Of a DNA stretch of 64,000 nucleotides, positions 7,821 through 17,841 are shown piece by piece. The notes below the pieces were generated by a model, which was given only the letters and a program-made list of their open reading frames with translations, was not told where the DNA came from and searched no databases. The translations under genes were made by a program, and so were the position numbers. Each line of letters starts with the position of its first letter. Position 1 is the stretch's first letter. Source of the stretch: Rhynchopus sp. YZ270_cl-10 (taxonomy: Eukaryota > Euglenozoa > Diplonemea > Diplonemida > Diplonemidae); assembly GCA_964035575.1 (NCBI GenBank), contig OZ037844.1, positions 992,001 through 1,056,000 of the forward strand. The letters run 5' to 3'.

Positions 7821-10121
7821 TCAGGAGCATGTTGATTCGGATGCGAAGCAGCGGCGTGGGCGGCTGGGGGTGCTGGTGCGGGTCACTTCGGGGACGTTGT
7901 CGTGTCTGCTGCTGCCGTACTCGTACACACCGACTGTGGTGCTGGGCTTCATGATCTCCGCAAGAGATGCTGGCAGCGACGTGCTCATCGGCGGTGCGTA
8001 CAGGAACACCTTTGCCAGGGACACAGCCTCTTCGCACAGCGCCCAGCTGCGCTGCACAGACGGCCCCATCACCGTCAGGAAGCGCTGTGTGCGTGACCCC
8101 ACGTCGCCGTGTTCTGTTGGCCCACTCGCAAGACCCGCACCCGCAAGTGTCGTCCTGCTGTGTACACGTTCCATAAAGTGCACAGCGTTCTCAGCATGTG
8201 CCTGTGTCACACGAGCAAGGTTCCACCCAACACACACACGGCTCCCCAGCAGTGACACCAATGTACCCCCGCTCTGGTCCAACGCAGTCATCAGGACCGA
8301 CATCACATTGCTCATGTCCTGCAATGCTCCCCCACACTCATCCGCACGCACAACCACCTCCACCTCCAACACACCCACAGTCGCAACAGCAGACACACGT
8401 GTTCGTGCAAGTGTCTCGGACAAACTGTGCGCCACCTCACCATCAGTCATGTTGCGCATGGTGCTCTTCATAAACGGCAGCAGTGGCATCGTCTCAGGCT
8501 GGAGCGGGTCAAACCTCCTCTCTGCAAGCGAAGGTGGCCACACACAGCACACAAGCACAGGCTCTGCCACACCCTTCAGCTCAAGTGCCTCTGCCGCGCC
8601 TGCCACCCCCACACAGCCGCCACAGTGCTGCTCCCACAGGTCCGCAGGCACAGCAACAGCACCCGGTGTGCACGTGCTCTCGATGCGTGCTGCCACGTTC
8701 ACAGTGTGGCCGAAGTAGTCAGTCCGTCCCGTCAGTGCGTTCCGCTCCGCAGCCACAGGGCCGCTGTTCACACCAATGCGCACCGTGAGCCCACCCCACA
8801 GGTTGCCACGTTCAGCACAGATTGGCACCTCCATCAACGACGCAGGCCAGTCCGCAGCACGGAGCATCTCGTGCACATTCAGCCCAAAGTCAACACCTTC
8901 TTGTGTGGTCTCGAAGGCAACCATGAAGGCGTCACCGATTGTCTTCACCTCGTAGCCACTAAACATCTGCATCGCAGTCCGCATCACCGAGTTGTGGATC
9001 CACAGCCCATCCCGCATCCCGTCAGGTGCGCCTTCCCAGATCGATGTGGACGAGCGGATGTCTGTGAACACCACCGTCACTGCCTCGCTGTGTGCACCAG
9101 GTGCCGTCACAACGCTCTGGACAGACATCTGGTCGTCTCTGTCGAACAGTGCAGCAGGGAGGTAGGGGCGGTAACGCCGCAGGTTCAACTCCATCTTCTC
9201 GAGTGTTGCATGCATCTCAGGGGGCAGCAGCGCCTTGCGTGCATCCAGCATGCGTGCCACACCGTCCACGTCGTACTTCGCCAGCAGCGCTGTGATCTCC
9301 TGCACTGCACTGATGGTGCGCTGCATGGCCGCCTGCTCCTTCATCACTGTCGTCGCAAACCCTCGTGTGATGACAAAGTCCATCAAAAATACGCCCAAGG
9401 ACAGGGCTAGGTTGACTGGTGGGAAGGACACAGCGCATGGCAGAGTGTCGCACGATGTCCTTTCGTCGAAGTACTCACGCCTCACCTCCTGCGTGCCAAA
9501 ACCTGGGATGTCAAGAAGCCCAAAACGGAAGCTCTCCTCGACTGCGATTGTCACGAGGTACACCACTGTGAAGGCCACCAACCCGAAGGTGTACTTTGTG
9601 GGCATCTGCAAGACCAACATCTCGTCTATCACGACCACGAGAAGCGGCCATCCTGGGTTTCCCATGGTCCGTCCGGCAAGGTCGTACAGGAACACGCCAA
9701 GTGCCAGGGCATAAAGCATGGGCACAACAACCGGAACGGGCATCTGCTTCTTGAAAAGTATCAGGTATGTGAAAGCAGCATACGTTACCACGAATATCGC
9801 ATTCGCCACAACGTAAAAGGACGGCACGTCCTTCACTCTCCCGGATATGGATATAAAAAACATCAGATTGAGAACTACCGCAATAGCCGAAGCGACAAGC
9901 ATGATTTTGCGACGTGACTGTGCTTGTTTCCCCAGCGTCCCATCCATTGAGATCATGTTCTGAAACCAATCCATGCTCGCCATCTTCATCTTCGCCATGT
10001 GGTTGTGTTCCTCCCTAGTTGGGGTGGGGTGTATCAAAAGGGGTGGGGAAGCGTAGGACTCATCAGACATCTTCTTTGCTGTCTGCGACACGCATGCTCG
10101 GACACCTTCGTCGCCACTCAT
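7821..10121 (-). CDS. Membrane adenylate cyclase, class III, copy 2 (766 aa)
   Basis: A complete copy predicted to convert ATP to cAMP at a membrane. Layout: hydrophilic N-terminus 1-70; six hydrophobic helices at about 73-93, 103-123, 129-148, 158-173, 178-195 and 237-254; a linker with YRPYLPAALF at 317-326; catalytic domain about 345-500. Metal aspartates are D354 and D397; purine-selecting K393 and D468; transition-state N475 and R479, so all class III residues for adenylate activity are present. Residues about 575-710 look like a second cyclase fold that has lost these residues. The tail ends SRPRRCFASESTCS. The shared leader is cut off about 100 bp upstream, at about 10228, where the sequence departs from copies 1, 3 and 4. 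The ATG at 10121 is preferred over the TTG at 10127. Class III dimers are usual; whether the second domain pairs with the first is unknown. Confidence 0.93.
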   Translation of the reverse strand: MSGDEGVRACVSQTAKKMSDESYASPPLLIHPTPTREEHNHMAKMKMASMDWFQNMISMDGTLGKQAQSRRKIMLVASAIAVVLNLMFFISISGRVKDVPSFYVVANAIFVVTYAAFTYLILFKKQMPVPVVVPMLYALALGVFLYDLAGRTMGNPGWPLLVVVIDEMLVLQMPTKYTFGLVAFTVVYLVTIAVEESFRFGLLDIPGFGTQEVRREYFDERTSCDTLPCAVSFPPVNLALSLGVFLMDFVITRGFATTVMKEQAAMQRTISAVQEITALLAKYDVDGVARMLDARKALLPPEMHATLEKMELNLRRYRPYLPAALFDRDDQMSVQSVVTAPGAHSEAVTVVFTDIRSSTSIWEGAPDGMRDGLWIHNSVMRTAMQMFSGYEVKTIGDAFMVAFETTQEGVDFGLNVHEMLRAADWPASLMEVPICAERGNLWGGLTVRIGVNSGPVAAERNALTGRTDYFGHTVNVAARIESTCTPGAVAVPADLWEQHCGGCVGVAGAAEALELKGVAEPVLVCCVWPPSLAERRFDPLQPETMPLLPFMKSTMRNMTDGEVAHSLSETLARTRVSAVATVGVLEVEVVVRADECGGALQDMSNVMSVLMTALDQSGGTLVSLLGSRVCVGWNLARVTQAHAENAVHFMERVHSRTTLAGAGLASGPTEHGDVGSRTQRFLTVMGPSVQRSWALCEEAVSLAKVFLYAPPMSTSLPASLAEIMKPSTTVGVYEYGSSRHDNVPEVTRTSTPSRPRRCFASESTCS

Positions 10122-10150
10122 CAGCAACGAAGGCTGAAGGGTGTTGACAT
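10121..10150 (-). promoter_or_regulatory. Upstream ORF overlapping the cyclase 2 start
   Basis: The same nine codons (MSTPFSLRC) and TGATG overlap as in copy 1. Confidence 0.6.
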
Positions 10151-10227
10151 AGTATCAGGTGCCCACAGGGAGAGACAGAAACGACACCTTCGTGAGTTTA
10201 TATGAAAAACAGTTTCTTTTTTTTCTA

Positions 10228-10870
10228 CGTGATCAGGGATTTTGCCAGGAATCGCGATTTTTCTTGGGGTGCCGGCAGCTCCGTTCATAAGGGACTACAT
10301 CCCGTTTTTTTTGTTATCGCGCAAATTGACCCTTTGTCTCTCCGCTCTGTGGCTGGCAGGGAGACTCGCGCGTGCGACGACCACTTTCGACCGAGTGGAA
10401 ATTTTTTTTCGTTTTCGCATAATTTCTGATTTTGGAGAAAACCCAAGCTATTGCCCTGATGTATCAGGTACTAAAGTTCTGTTGATTATCAACAGAACTT
10501 TTTTGAAAAAGGGGGGGGGGGGGGGGGGGGAATACTGGGGGGGAAAGCTCTTAGAGAGGGTTGCGACCCCTTGAACTCATCAAAAATCCCGGAGTGAGGG
10601 CATCACGTTCCGCTGAGAGCTCAACGTGTCCAAAAAACGCAAAATCGGGGAAGAAAGGAAAAAAGAAAGTTACGTACCGTGCAGGCCTGGGCCTAAACTG
10701 GGTGCCGGACGCCGGGTGCCAATTCAGATTTTTCTTTGCTTTTTTTGATAAATTGTTGGAGTAGTGTAGTTGCCTCGGCTGTGTTGCCACAGTTGTGCAA
10801 TCTCCACTGTCCAAGAAGTTCACTCACGAAAAGGCCTCTGATCTCGGGCCTTTTTTTCTAAGGATTTTTA
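10228..10870. other. Spacer upstream of cyclase 2, no gene
   Basis: Contains a run of 20 G (10511-10530), a short perfect palindrome around 10485-10500 (GTTCTGTTGATTATCAACAG), and at 10740-10810 a weak relative of the hairpin repeat. I see no gene. Confidence 0.5.
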
Positions 10871-11314
10871 TTAGGGGAAAAAGTCTGGGGCCGGGTCGGG
10901 GCCCGTGAAGCTCAGTATAACCCGCACTCTGCCCGGGGGAGTACGGTACCAAGCCATAATGAAACATGCCATAAAAAAAAAGTCACCACCCTGCTTTCTT
11001 CCGTCTCTTTGACGCGTCTCCCTTGCACCTCCCGCAGAACAGAATAGAAAATAATACAGTCTGGTGCATGTGACTGCAAACGTCGGGGGAACCTTCTCGT
11101 CCTTCAACCCTAAAGGGGAGACGAGGGTGTGCAGCAGTCTCGGGAGGTCACGGGCAACCTTCTTGCAGTGCTGCAGGCGGATCACCTCCAGACGAAATCC
11201 ACCCGGGTGGGCGCTATCACCCCGAGGGGGTGCCAATAACCGATGCATCATCTCCCTCTCCAGGTATTGCGTAGAGCTTTTGACTGTATCTAACGCAAAT
11301 GCCTTCAGCATCAC
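10871..11314 (-). other. Open reading frame of unknown nature (147 codons)
   Basis: A minus-strand frame reads through an ATG at about 11314 (MMLKAFALDTVKSSTQYLER). Its first 45 codons lie in the segment repeated at 22273 and 23852, where the frame is cut short. I recognise no domain. It may be the least damaged remnant of a host gene that was copied together with cyclase 3' ends, or a chance frame. Confidence 0.3.
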
Positions 11315-11485
11315 ACGACCTGCTGCTTCGTGTTATTCCCCGAGGAGGGCCTCCTGCGTGCCTCGGCCTGCTGCTTCAGCTCCAGGCCTCCCCACGTCAC
11401 CTGATAGTCCCATCTGGTGGGCACGGCATATCCTCATTTCCCCTCCCTTTATCAAAAGCCCAAACCACGGTCTCTGCTGGGGGTG
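11175..11485. repeat. Segment shared by two cyclase 3' ends, copy A
   Basis: Begins AGGCGGATCACCTCCAGACG and runs into the 3' end of the cyclase fragment at 11452. The same block is at 23852-24148 (copy C, joined to cyclase 4) and 22273-22515 (copy B, unattached). It supplies the alternative last codons (SRDRGLGF) and stop. Confidence 0.75.
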
Positions 11486-11754
11486 CTGGTGTGGGTCACT
11501 TCGAAGACGTTGTCGTGTCTGCTGCTGCCGTACTCGTACACACCGACTGTGGTGCTGGGCTTCATGATCTCCGCAAGAGATGCTGGCAGCGACGTGCCCA
11601 TCGGCGGTGCGTACAGGAACACCTTTGCCAGGGACACAGCCTCTTCGCACAGCGCCCAGCTGCGCTGCACAGACGGCCCCATCACCGTCAGGAAGCGCTG
11701 TGCGCGTGACCCCACGTCGCCGTGTTCTGTTGACCCACTCGCAAGACCCGCACC
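11452..11754 (-). pseudogene. Detached 3' fragment of an adenylate cyclase
   Basis: About 100 codons matching cyclase residues from GAGLASG to the C-terminus, with the ending SRDRGLGF as in copy 4. There is no start codon or catalytic domain. It abuts the 3' flank of cyclase 3 at about 11754, where the shared flank sequence TAGCAGCCTG begins. It looks like a partial tandem duplication left by unequal exchange. Confidence 0.85.
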
Positions 11755-11798
11755 AAATAGCAGCCTGTGGATGGCGACATGTTCTGCCTGTTGCAGTG

Positions 11799-14096
11799 TC
11801 AGGAGCATGTTGATTCGGATGCGAAGCAGCGGCGTGGGCGGCTGGGGGTGCTGGTGTCGGTCACTTCGAGGACGTTGTCGTGTCTGCTGCTGCCGTACTC
11901 GTACACACCGACTGTGGTGCTGGGCTTCATGATCTCCGCAAGAGATGCTGGCAGCGACGTGCCCATCGGCGGTGCGTACAGGAACACCTTTGCCAGGGAC
12001 ACAGCCTCTTCGCACAGCGCCCAGCTGCGCTGCACAGACGGCCCCATCACCGTCAGGAAGCGCTGTGTGCGTGACCCCACGTCGCCGTGTTCTGTTGGCC
12101 CACTCGCAAGACCCGCACCCGCAAGCTTCGTCCCGCTGTTCGCACGTTCCATAAAGTGCACAGCGTTCTCAGCATGTGCCTGTGTCGCACGAGCAAGGTT
12201 CCACCCAACACACACACGGCTCCCCAGCAGTGACACCAATGTACCCCCGCTCTGGTCCAACGCAGTCATCAGGACCGACATCACATTGCTCATGTCCTGC
12301 AACGCTCCCCCACACTCATCCGCACGCACAACCACCTCCACCTCCAACACACCCACAGTCGCAACAGCAGACACACGTGTTCGTGCAAGTGTCTCGGACA
12401 AACTGTGCGCCACCTCACCGTCAGTCATGTTGCGCATGGTGCTCTTCATAAACGGCAGCAGTGGCATCGTCTCAGGCTGGAGCGGGTCAAACCTCCTCTC
12501 TGCAAGCGAAGGTGGCCACACACAGCACACAAGCACAGGCTCTGCCACACCCTTCAGCTCAAGTGCCTCTGCCGTGCCTGCCACCCCCACACAGCTGCCA
12601 CAGTGCTGCTCCCACAGGTCCGCAGGCACAGCAACAGCACCCGGTGTGCACGTGCTCTCGATGCGTGCTGCCACGTTCACAGTGTGGCCGAAGTAGTCAG
12701 TCCGTCCCGTCAGTGCGTTCTGCTCTGCAGCCACAGGGCCGCTGTTCACACCAATGCGCACCGTGAGCCCACCCCACAGGTCACCACGTTCAGCACAGAT
12801 CGGCACCTCCATCAACGACGCAGGCCAGTCCGCAGCACGGAGCATCTCGTGCACATTCAGCCCAAAGTCAACACCTTCTTGTGTGGTCTCGAAGGCAACC
12901 ATGAAGGCGTCACCGATTGTCTTCACCTCGTAGCCACTAAACGTCTGCATCGCAGTCCGCATCACCGAGTTGTGGATCCACAGCCCATCCCGCATCCCGT
13001 CAGGTGCGCCTTCCCAGATCGATGTGGACGAGCGGATGTCTGTGAACACCACCGTCACTGCCTCGCTGTGTGCACCAGGTGCCGTCACAACGCTCTGGAC
13101 AGACATCTGGTCGTCTCTGTCGAACAGTGCAGCAGGGAGGTAGGGGCGGTAACGCCGCAGGTTCAACTCCATCTTCTCGAGTGTTGCATGCATCTCAGGG
13201 GGCAGCAGCGCCTTGCGTGCATCCAGCATGCGTGCCACACCGTCCACGTCGTACTTCGCCAGCAGCGCTGTGATCTCCTGCACTGCACTGATGGTGCGCT
13301 GCATGGCCGCCTGCTCCTTCATCACTGTCGTCGCAAACCCTCGTGTGATGATAAAGTCCATCAAAAACACGGCCAAGGACAGGGCCAAATTGTTTGGCGG
13401 GAAGGACACAGGGCAGGGCAGAGTGTCGCACGCCAGCATGTCCTCGAAGTACTCACGCCTCACCTCCTGCGTGCCAAAACCTGGGATGTCAAGGAGCCCA
13501 AAACGGAAGCTTTCCTCGACTGCGATTGTCACGAGGTACACCACTGTGAAGGCCACCAACCCGAAGGTGTACTTCGTGGGCGTTTGCAGCACCAGCATCT
13601 GGTCAATCCCGATCACGAGCAACGGCCATCCTGGGTTGCCAATGTTCCGTCCGGAAAGGTCGTACACGAATATTCCAAATACCTGGGCATAAATCAGGCT
13701 CACAACAAGCGGAACAGTCAGCTCCTTCTTCAACAATATCAAGCACGCAAAAAGAGCAAACGTTACTATGAAAATCGCATTCGCCACGAAGAAGGACGGC
13801 ACGTCCTTCGCCGTCTCGTAGATGGTAAAAAAAAACATCACATTCAGAACTACACCCATGATTGAAGAGACGAGCATGATTTTGCGACGTGACTGTGCAT
13901 GTTTCCCCAGCGTCCCGTCCACTGAGATGATGTTCTGAAACCAATCCATGCTCGCCATCTTCATCTTCGCCATGTGGTTGTGTTCCTCCCTAGTTGGGGT
14001 GGGGTGTATCAAAAGGGGTGGGGTAGCGTAGGACTCATCAGACATCTTCTTTGCTGTCTGCGACACGCATGCTCGGACACCTTCGTCGCCACTCAT
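11799..14096 (-). CDS. Membrane adenylate cyclase, class III, copy 3 (765 aa)
   Basis: A complete paralogue with six N-terminal helices, intact catalytic residues (FTDIRSST, EVKTIGDAF, TDYFGHTVNVAARIES) and a degenerate second cyclase-like domain. Its membrane half has its own sequence (for example SSIMGVVLNVMFFFTIYETA, where copy 2 has ASAIAVVLNLMFFISISGRV), while the region from about residue 255 onward is almost the same as in the others. The C-terminus ends SESTCS as in copies 2 and 5. A detached cyclase fragment lies directly downstream. The leader with the overlapping upstream ORF is present and continues into about 200 bp of flank shared with copies 1 and 4. Confidence 0.93.
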   Translation of the reverse strand: MSGDEGVRACVSQTAKKMSDESYATPPLLIHPTPTREEHNHMAKMKMASMDWFQNIISVDGTLGKHAQSRRKIMLVSSIMGVVLNVMFFFTIYETAKDVPSFFVANAIFIVTFALFACLILLKKELTVPLVVSLIYAQVFGIFVYDLSGRNIGNPGWPLLVIGIDQMLVLQTPTKYTFGLVAFTVVYLVTIAVEESFRFGLLDIPGFGTQEVRREYFEDMLACDTLPCPVSFPPNNLALSLAVFLMDFIITRGFATTVMKEQAAMQRTISAVQEITALLAKYDVDGVARMLDARKALLPPEMHATLEKMELNLRRYRPYLPAALFDRDDQMSVQSVVTAPGAHSEAVTVVFTDIRSSTSIWEGAPDGMRDGLWIHNSVMRTAMQTFSGYEVKTIGDAFMVAFETTQEGVDFGLNVHEMLRAADWPASLMEVPICAERGDLWGGLTVRIGVNSGPVAAEQNALTGRTDYFGHTVNVAARIESTCTPGAVAVPADLWEQHCGSCVGVAGTAEALELKGVAEPVLVCCVWPPSLAERRFDPLQPETMPLLPFMKSTMRNMTDGEVAHSLSETLARTRVSAVATVGVLEVEVVVRADECGGALQDMSNVMSVLMTALDQSGGTLVSLLGSRVCVGWNLARATQAHAENAVHFMERANSGTKLAGAGLASGPTEHGDVGSRTQRFLTVMGPSVQRSWALCEEAVSLAKVFLYAPPMGTSLPASLAEIMKPSTTVGVYEYGSSRHDNVLEVTDTSTPSRPRRCFASESTCS

Positions 14097-14125
14097 CAGC
14101 AACGAAGGCTGAAGGGTGTTGACAT
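14096..14125 (-). promoter_or_regulatory. Upstream ORF overlapping the cyclase 3 start
   Basis: The same nine codons and TGATG overlap as in copies 1, 2 and 4. Confidence 0.6.
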
Positions 14126-14626
14126 AGTATCAGGTGCCCACAGGGAGAGACAGAAACGACACCTTCGTGAGTTCATATGAAAAACAGTTTCTTTTTTTTC
14201 TACGTGGATGCGATATGTATTGAAGTCAAGTAAGGGGTACAGAGAGAGAGAGAGAGGTACAAGAGAGATCAAGAACGTTGACTTGAGATACAAAGCCTTT
14301 CGTGGCTGTGTAAAGAAGGGGCACGCTTAATTTGATAGCGAGTGATTTTTTTTTACTTAGAAAACCCAAATTTTTGTTTGCCTTCTAAAGTGCAAGTGAA
14401 GAACTCAGAATGCGTCACAAGGAAAGGGTTGTTTTTGGCACTTTTTAAAACCGAGTTCAACATATTTTTGGTCAATTTATTTGGTTGAGTAACTAAATAT
14501 TTCCCGCATCTGAGAACAAAAACTCAGGACACAGTGATAACACGCATAATACTGTAGTGTGCCCCTAGCTGTTAACTGGTGATTTTCTTGCTTTATGAAA
14601 AGTGCATGCGATTTTTATCATAATAA
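14126..14626. other. Cyclase 3 upstream flank
   Basis: Shared leader and GA-repeat to about 14300, then a stretch paralogous to 26705-27221 upstream of cyclase 4 (shared GAAGAACTCAGAATGCGTCA and CTTTATGAAAAGT blocks). It is interrupted at 14627 by a transposon. No gene. Confidence 0.65.
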
Positions 14627-15024
14627 GGGCTTAGTTATTTTTTTTTTTGGTACGCGTCCGCGCGCGCTCAAATTTTTGGAAATCCAAAAATAAAAAATAA
14701 AAAATATAAAAAAAATATGCCGGTGTGGTGTGCATTGAAAAGTATAAAAAAAAAAGTTGGAAAATTTCAACAATTTTTTTTTTCGGGGGCTCCCTAAAAA
14801 GGAGTATTTTGGATAAAAAGGTTCAAAAAGCGCGTGGTTTCTGGGTCAAAAAAGAGGGAAAAAATAGTGAGGGGAGTTGGGTCCAGTCATAGGGGGTATA
14901 GCATATTTTCTGGAAAATTCTTCAAAAAAACGACGATTTTTGCTGGGCACAATGCAAATTTCAGAAAAATCCCAATTTTCGACTGGTTGAGCAAATTATG
15001 GCCCACCCACCCCGATTGTGTGTC

Positions 15025-15766
15025 AAAAACAGACTTCACAATGTTTCTAGAAAGTATTACCCTTATCAGAGGGCGCAGTGTCCGACAAGGGTCACAGACA
15101 GAACGCGATTTAATTGGGGTCAAACGCCGAAGGAAAAGGAAGGATGCAGTATGGCGAGAGAATAAAAGTAGCGCACCGTGCGCCTTGGGCGCAAGCTTGC
15201 AACCCACACTTCGCGTGGCATAGTTTGGCACTAAAAACGTGCAATTTTGAGCGCAATTTTTAGAAATATTGCGTACCGTGGCTTCGCCATGGGTGCCATG
15301 ACCGCCGTTTCTTTTGTAAATGTATTGAGATTACTGATACTGCGTGTGCCCAGTGCAAATATCAATGTAGTGTCGAACTCCGCAGTAGGATAACCGAGGA
15401 ATTCTCACATTCTGCCGGAGGCCCCGAACGAGCTGGGTTGGGCTTGACCGAGTAATGACCGAGTTTCAGCGAAAACCACCAAAACCTATATTCCCCTGGG
15501 GTTTAGTTCTGCGACAGCTGAGATGTGTAAAAAAACACCACTATTCTGCCTCAGTACAGGTCCCAACCTGCTCGTTCGTTTTTCTTTTCAGATGGTCACT
15601 CAATTTTTCGACTCGCTGCGCTCGCGGACAAACCATCAACCCCCCCACGATTTCCTAAAAACCTGACAGCTAGCATCAGGCCTGCGCGGAAAAATCTCTA
15701 AAACGGGAGAGAAAAATAAAACGAAAAAAAATCTCGGATTTTCAGCGAAAAGAAGGATCCACCCTG
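15025..15766 (+). repeat. About 740-bp repeat, copy 1 (partner of 20675-21399)
   Basis: Runs from ATGTTTCTAGAAAGTATTAC to GGATCCACCCTG and matches 20675-21399 over its whole length. Its inner part (GTACCGTGGCTTCGCCA blocks) is also related to the interior of the 909-bp elements, so all belong to one wider transposon family ending in ACCCTG. Confidence 0.75.
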
Positions 15767-16009
15767 CACCAGGGAGAGGAGAAAGGTATCTCTTCCGCCT
15801 CGTCGCAAAATCGTTAGTGCGTTCGCACTGCTCACACTTGTACTGAACCCGTAAATGCCAGACGTCGTCCGTGTTCCACGTCACGCCGATAAAATCCTGC
15901 ACCAATGTGTACGCACTGCCGATGCTGGACACCGTAGTTTTCTCCTGCATGAGGTCTGATGCCGCATGATGGCAAGGAATAGCGCTGCGAGCACTATAAC
16001 ATCTACCTA
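15767..16009 (-). other. Short cysteine-containing reading frame inside the Harbinger-like element
   Basis: Part of a 198-codon minus frame (15636-16232). The stretch from SDLMQEK to YKCEQCERTNDFATRRKRYL has a CxxC pair followed by basic residues and looks more protein-like than its surroundings. It could be a captured gene fragment. No family is recognised. Confidence 0.2.
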
Positions 16010-16241
16010 CCCTCCCCCGTGTATATGTCCTGTGCATATGTCCGTGTTGGTCGAGGCTCGGACATATACACATGTTTTCGGACATATGCACATGCCGGAC
16101 ATCAGGTAGTATACTACAGTTTACAGCGGCAAAAACCCATTCCGAGCTTTCGGCCCCGCACGTTGGCGGGGCATCTCCCCCCATATGTGAATATGTCCGG
16201 AAATTTTTCAGAAAAGTGCCGGACATATACACGGAGGGGGG
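16010..16241. mobile_element. MITE nested in the Harbinger-like element (TA duplication)
   Basis: Inverted ends CCCTCCCCCGTGTATATGTC and, at the right, the imperfect complement ending CACGGAGGGGGG, flanked by TA on both sides (16008-16009, 16242-16243). The interior repeats GGACATAT/ATATGTCC motifs. TA flanks suggest a Tc1/mariner-type driver. Confidence 0.65.
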
Positions 16242-16957
16242 TAGTTACATTTAAAATTCAGGTTCGGTATGACCTAGAGCTCCGAACTGCGCCGCAGGCC
16301 CCCAATTGCATAGGGGGGTCTGGGGGGTTTGGGGCGAAGCCCCCCAATGGGGGGTTCGGGGGGCGAAGCCCCCCGGCGCTTTTTTTTTGGACTTTCGGGC
16401 CAGAAAAACCGAAAATTTGGGTTGAAATGGGCATTTTCCTAAGTAAAAACCACGAAATTTCGGGTGCGCGAAACCACGTTTTAGACCCCCACAGATGCTC
16501 AAAAGTGTCAAATTCTGGTTTTAACGGCCTCAAATCGTCGAAATTAGCCCTATATAGGCGGAAAAAAAAATTTGCGAGAGTCCCTTTCTATAAGTCAAAA
16601 TAGCTGGAAAGTGGGGTGGGAGGGTCCGTAGTCCGAGGGTCCGTAAACATTTGAAAACATACGAAAACATGTGTTTTTCCCAGTTTTGGCTGGGAAAAAA
16701 CATTTTTTTCCCCTTTGTATCTCAGTTTTGGCAAAGGTAAAAAACACTTTTTGAACTTTTTTGCGATTTTTTAACATGTTTTAGGGAGCCCCCTTCAAAT
16801 ATTTTTTTTCGAAATATTTTTTTTTGGGCACAACATTGATTTTGCAGGCCAAAACAAGTTATTTTTTTTTGGTATTTTATTTTATTTTGCGCACGCGCGC
16901 TCAAAATTTGAGGGGGGTCCCGGACGCGTACCAAGAAAAAAAATAACTAAGCCCTAA

Positions 16958-17841
16958 CTCCCTCTGTGAGTTATAAAGAGCTTAAAACCACTGTCGCTAG
17001 TATCAAACAACTTGTCATTTCAACAACGAAAACTGTGATAAATCCTGAGTGTCAGCTGGCAAGGCAGGTGTTGCTAGGCACAGTCTTTTATAGTCCCTGT
17101 TGTAAACCACACTGTTTTGTTCTTCCTTTTTTCTTTCAACATTTTTATACATTTGCTTTTTTTGTTGTTTGGGAGACATGTAACAATACATACAACACGT
17201 GTCGGTTCTGTGTAAAAACATGACACGGAACCACCTGTGTGCTGCCCCTTTTCATGTCTATCCATGGAAACTGTATCACAAGTGATACCGGGTAAAAAAA
17301 AGTATAAACTGCGGAAGACGCAAAACAAACTCGCGAACGAATAAAGAATTTTTTCTGCGAAGTGTGTGGTAAGGGGGGAGAATAAAACATTACGAAAAAA
17401 CCTCCACTATCATTTCGCAAGCTTCATTACCATTTTGGTTTTCTCCTCACACGAAAAAACACAGTTTTGAGTCCTGTGTGACACCACACCTCCAAAAAAA
17501 ACGTTTCTTTTCTTTCAGAAATCGATTTAGATATTTTCGATTTCGGGGGTCCAGGGTTAGTACTTACCCTGTTGTGCTCTTCTGAAACTGTACAGGATAT
17601 GAGGGGGGGGGTGCTTTCGTTCGTTGTGGATATACGTTTGGGGGCATTTGAGGAGAGTGAAGTGTGCAACGCATTGCAATCAAAACCAAAATCAAAATCA
17701 GACATAGTTTTCAACAGAACTTTTTCAAAACTCAAAATTCTGGCGGCGGGTGCAGTTGTCCAGGGGCTCCGCTACCGGATAAAGCTTCGTTCAGTGCGCA
17801 GTACATCAAAATAAAAGAAAAAAAACTAGTTCATACTTATT
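16958..17841. other. Spacer, no gene
   Basis: Positions 17527-17715 match 27238-27420, continuing the duplication of cyclase 3 and 4 upstream flanks. Positions 16970-17526 are absent from the paralogous locus. Reading frames here are short and AT-biased; I see no gene. Confidence 0.5.

Larger units (their letters stand above)
14627..16954. mobile_element. Harbinger-like DNA transposon, 2,328 bp, with TAA target duplication
   Basis: Terminal inverted repeats begin GGGCTTAGTTATTTTTTTT and continue to a GGTACGCGTCCG block at both ends. TAA flanks both sides (14624-14626, 16955-16957). The paralogous locus at about 27190-27235 reads straight through with a single TAA, i.e. an empty site. GGG ends and a 3-bp TWA-type duplication fit PIF/Harbinger. 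I see no transposase, so it is non-autonomous or decayed. It contains a 740-bp repeat (15025-15766) and a nested MITE (16010-16241). Confidence 0.8.

Noticed and set aside
64-13865. Long plus-strand frames (327-486 codons) opposite the cyclase genes
   Set aside because: They are mirror readings of the conserved minus-strand cyclases, rich in H, R, C and P, with no domain of their own; they arise from the third-position bias of the real genes.
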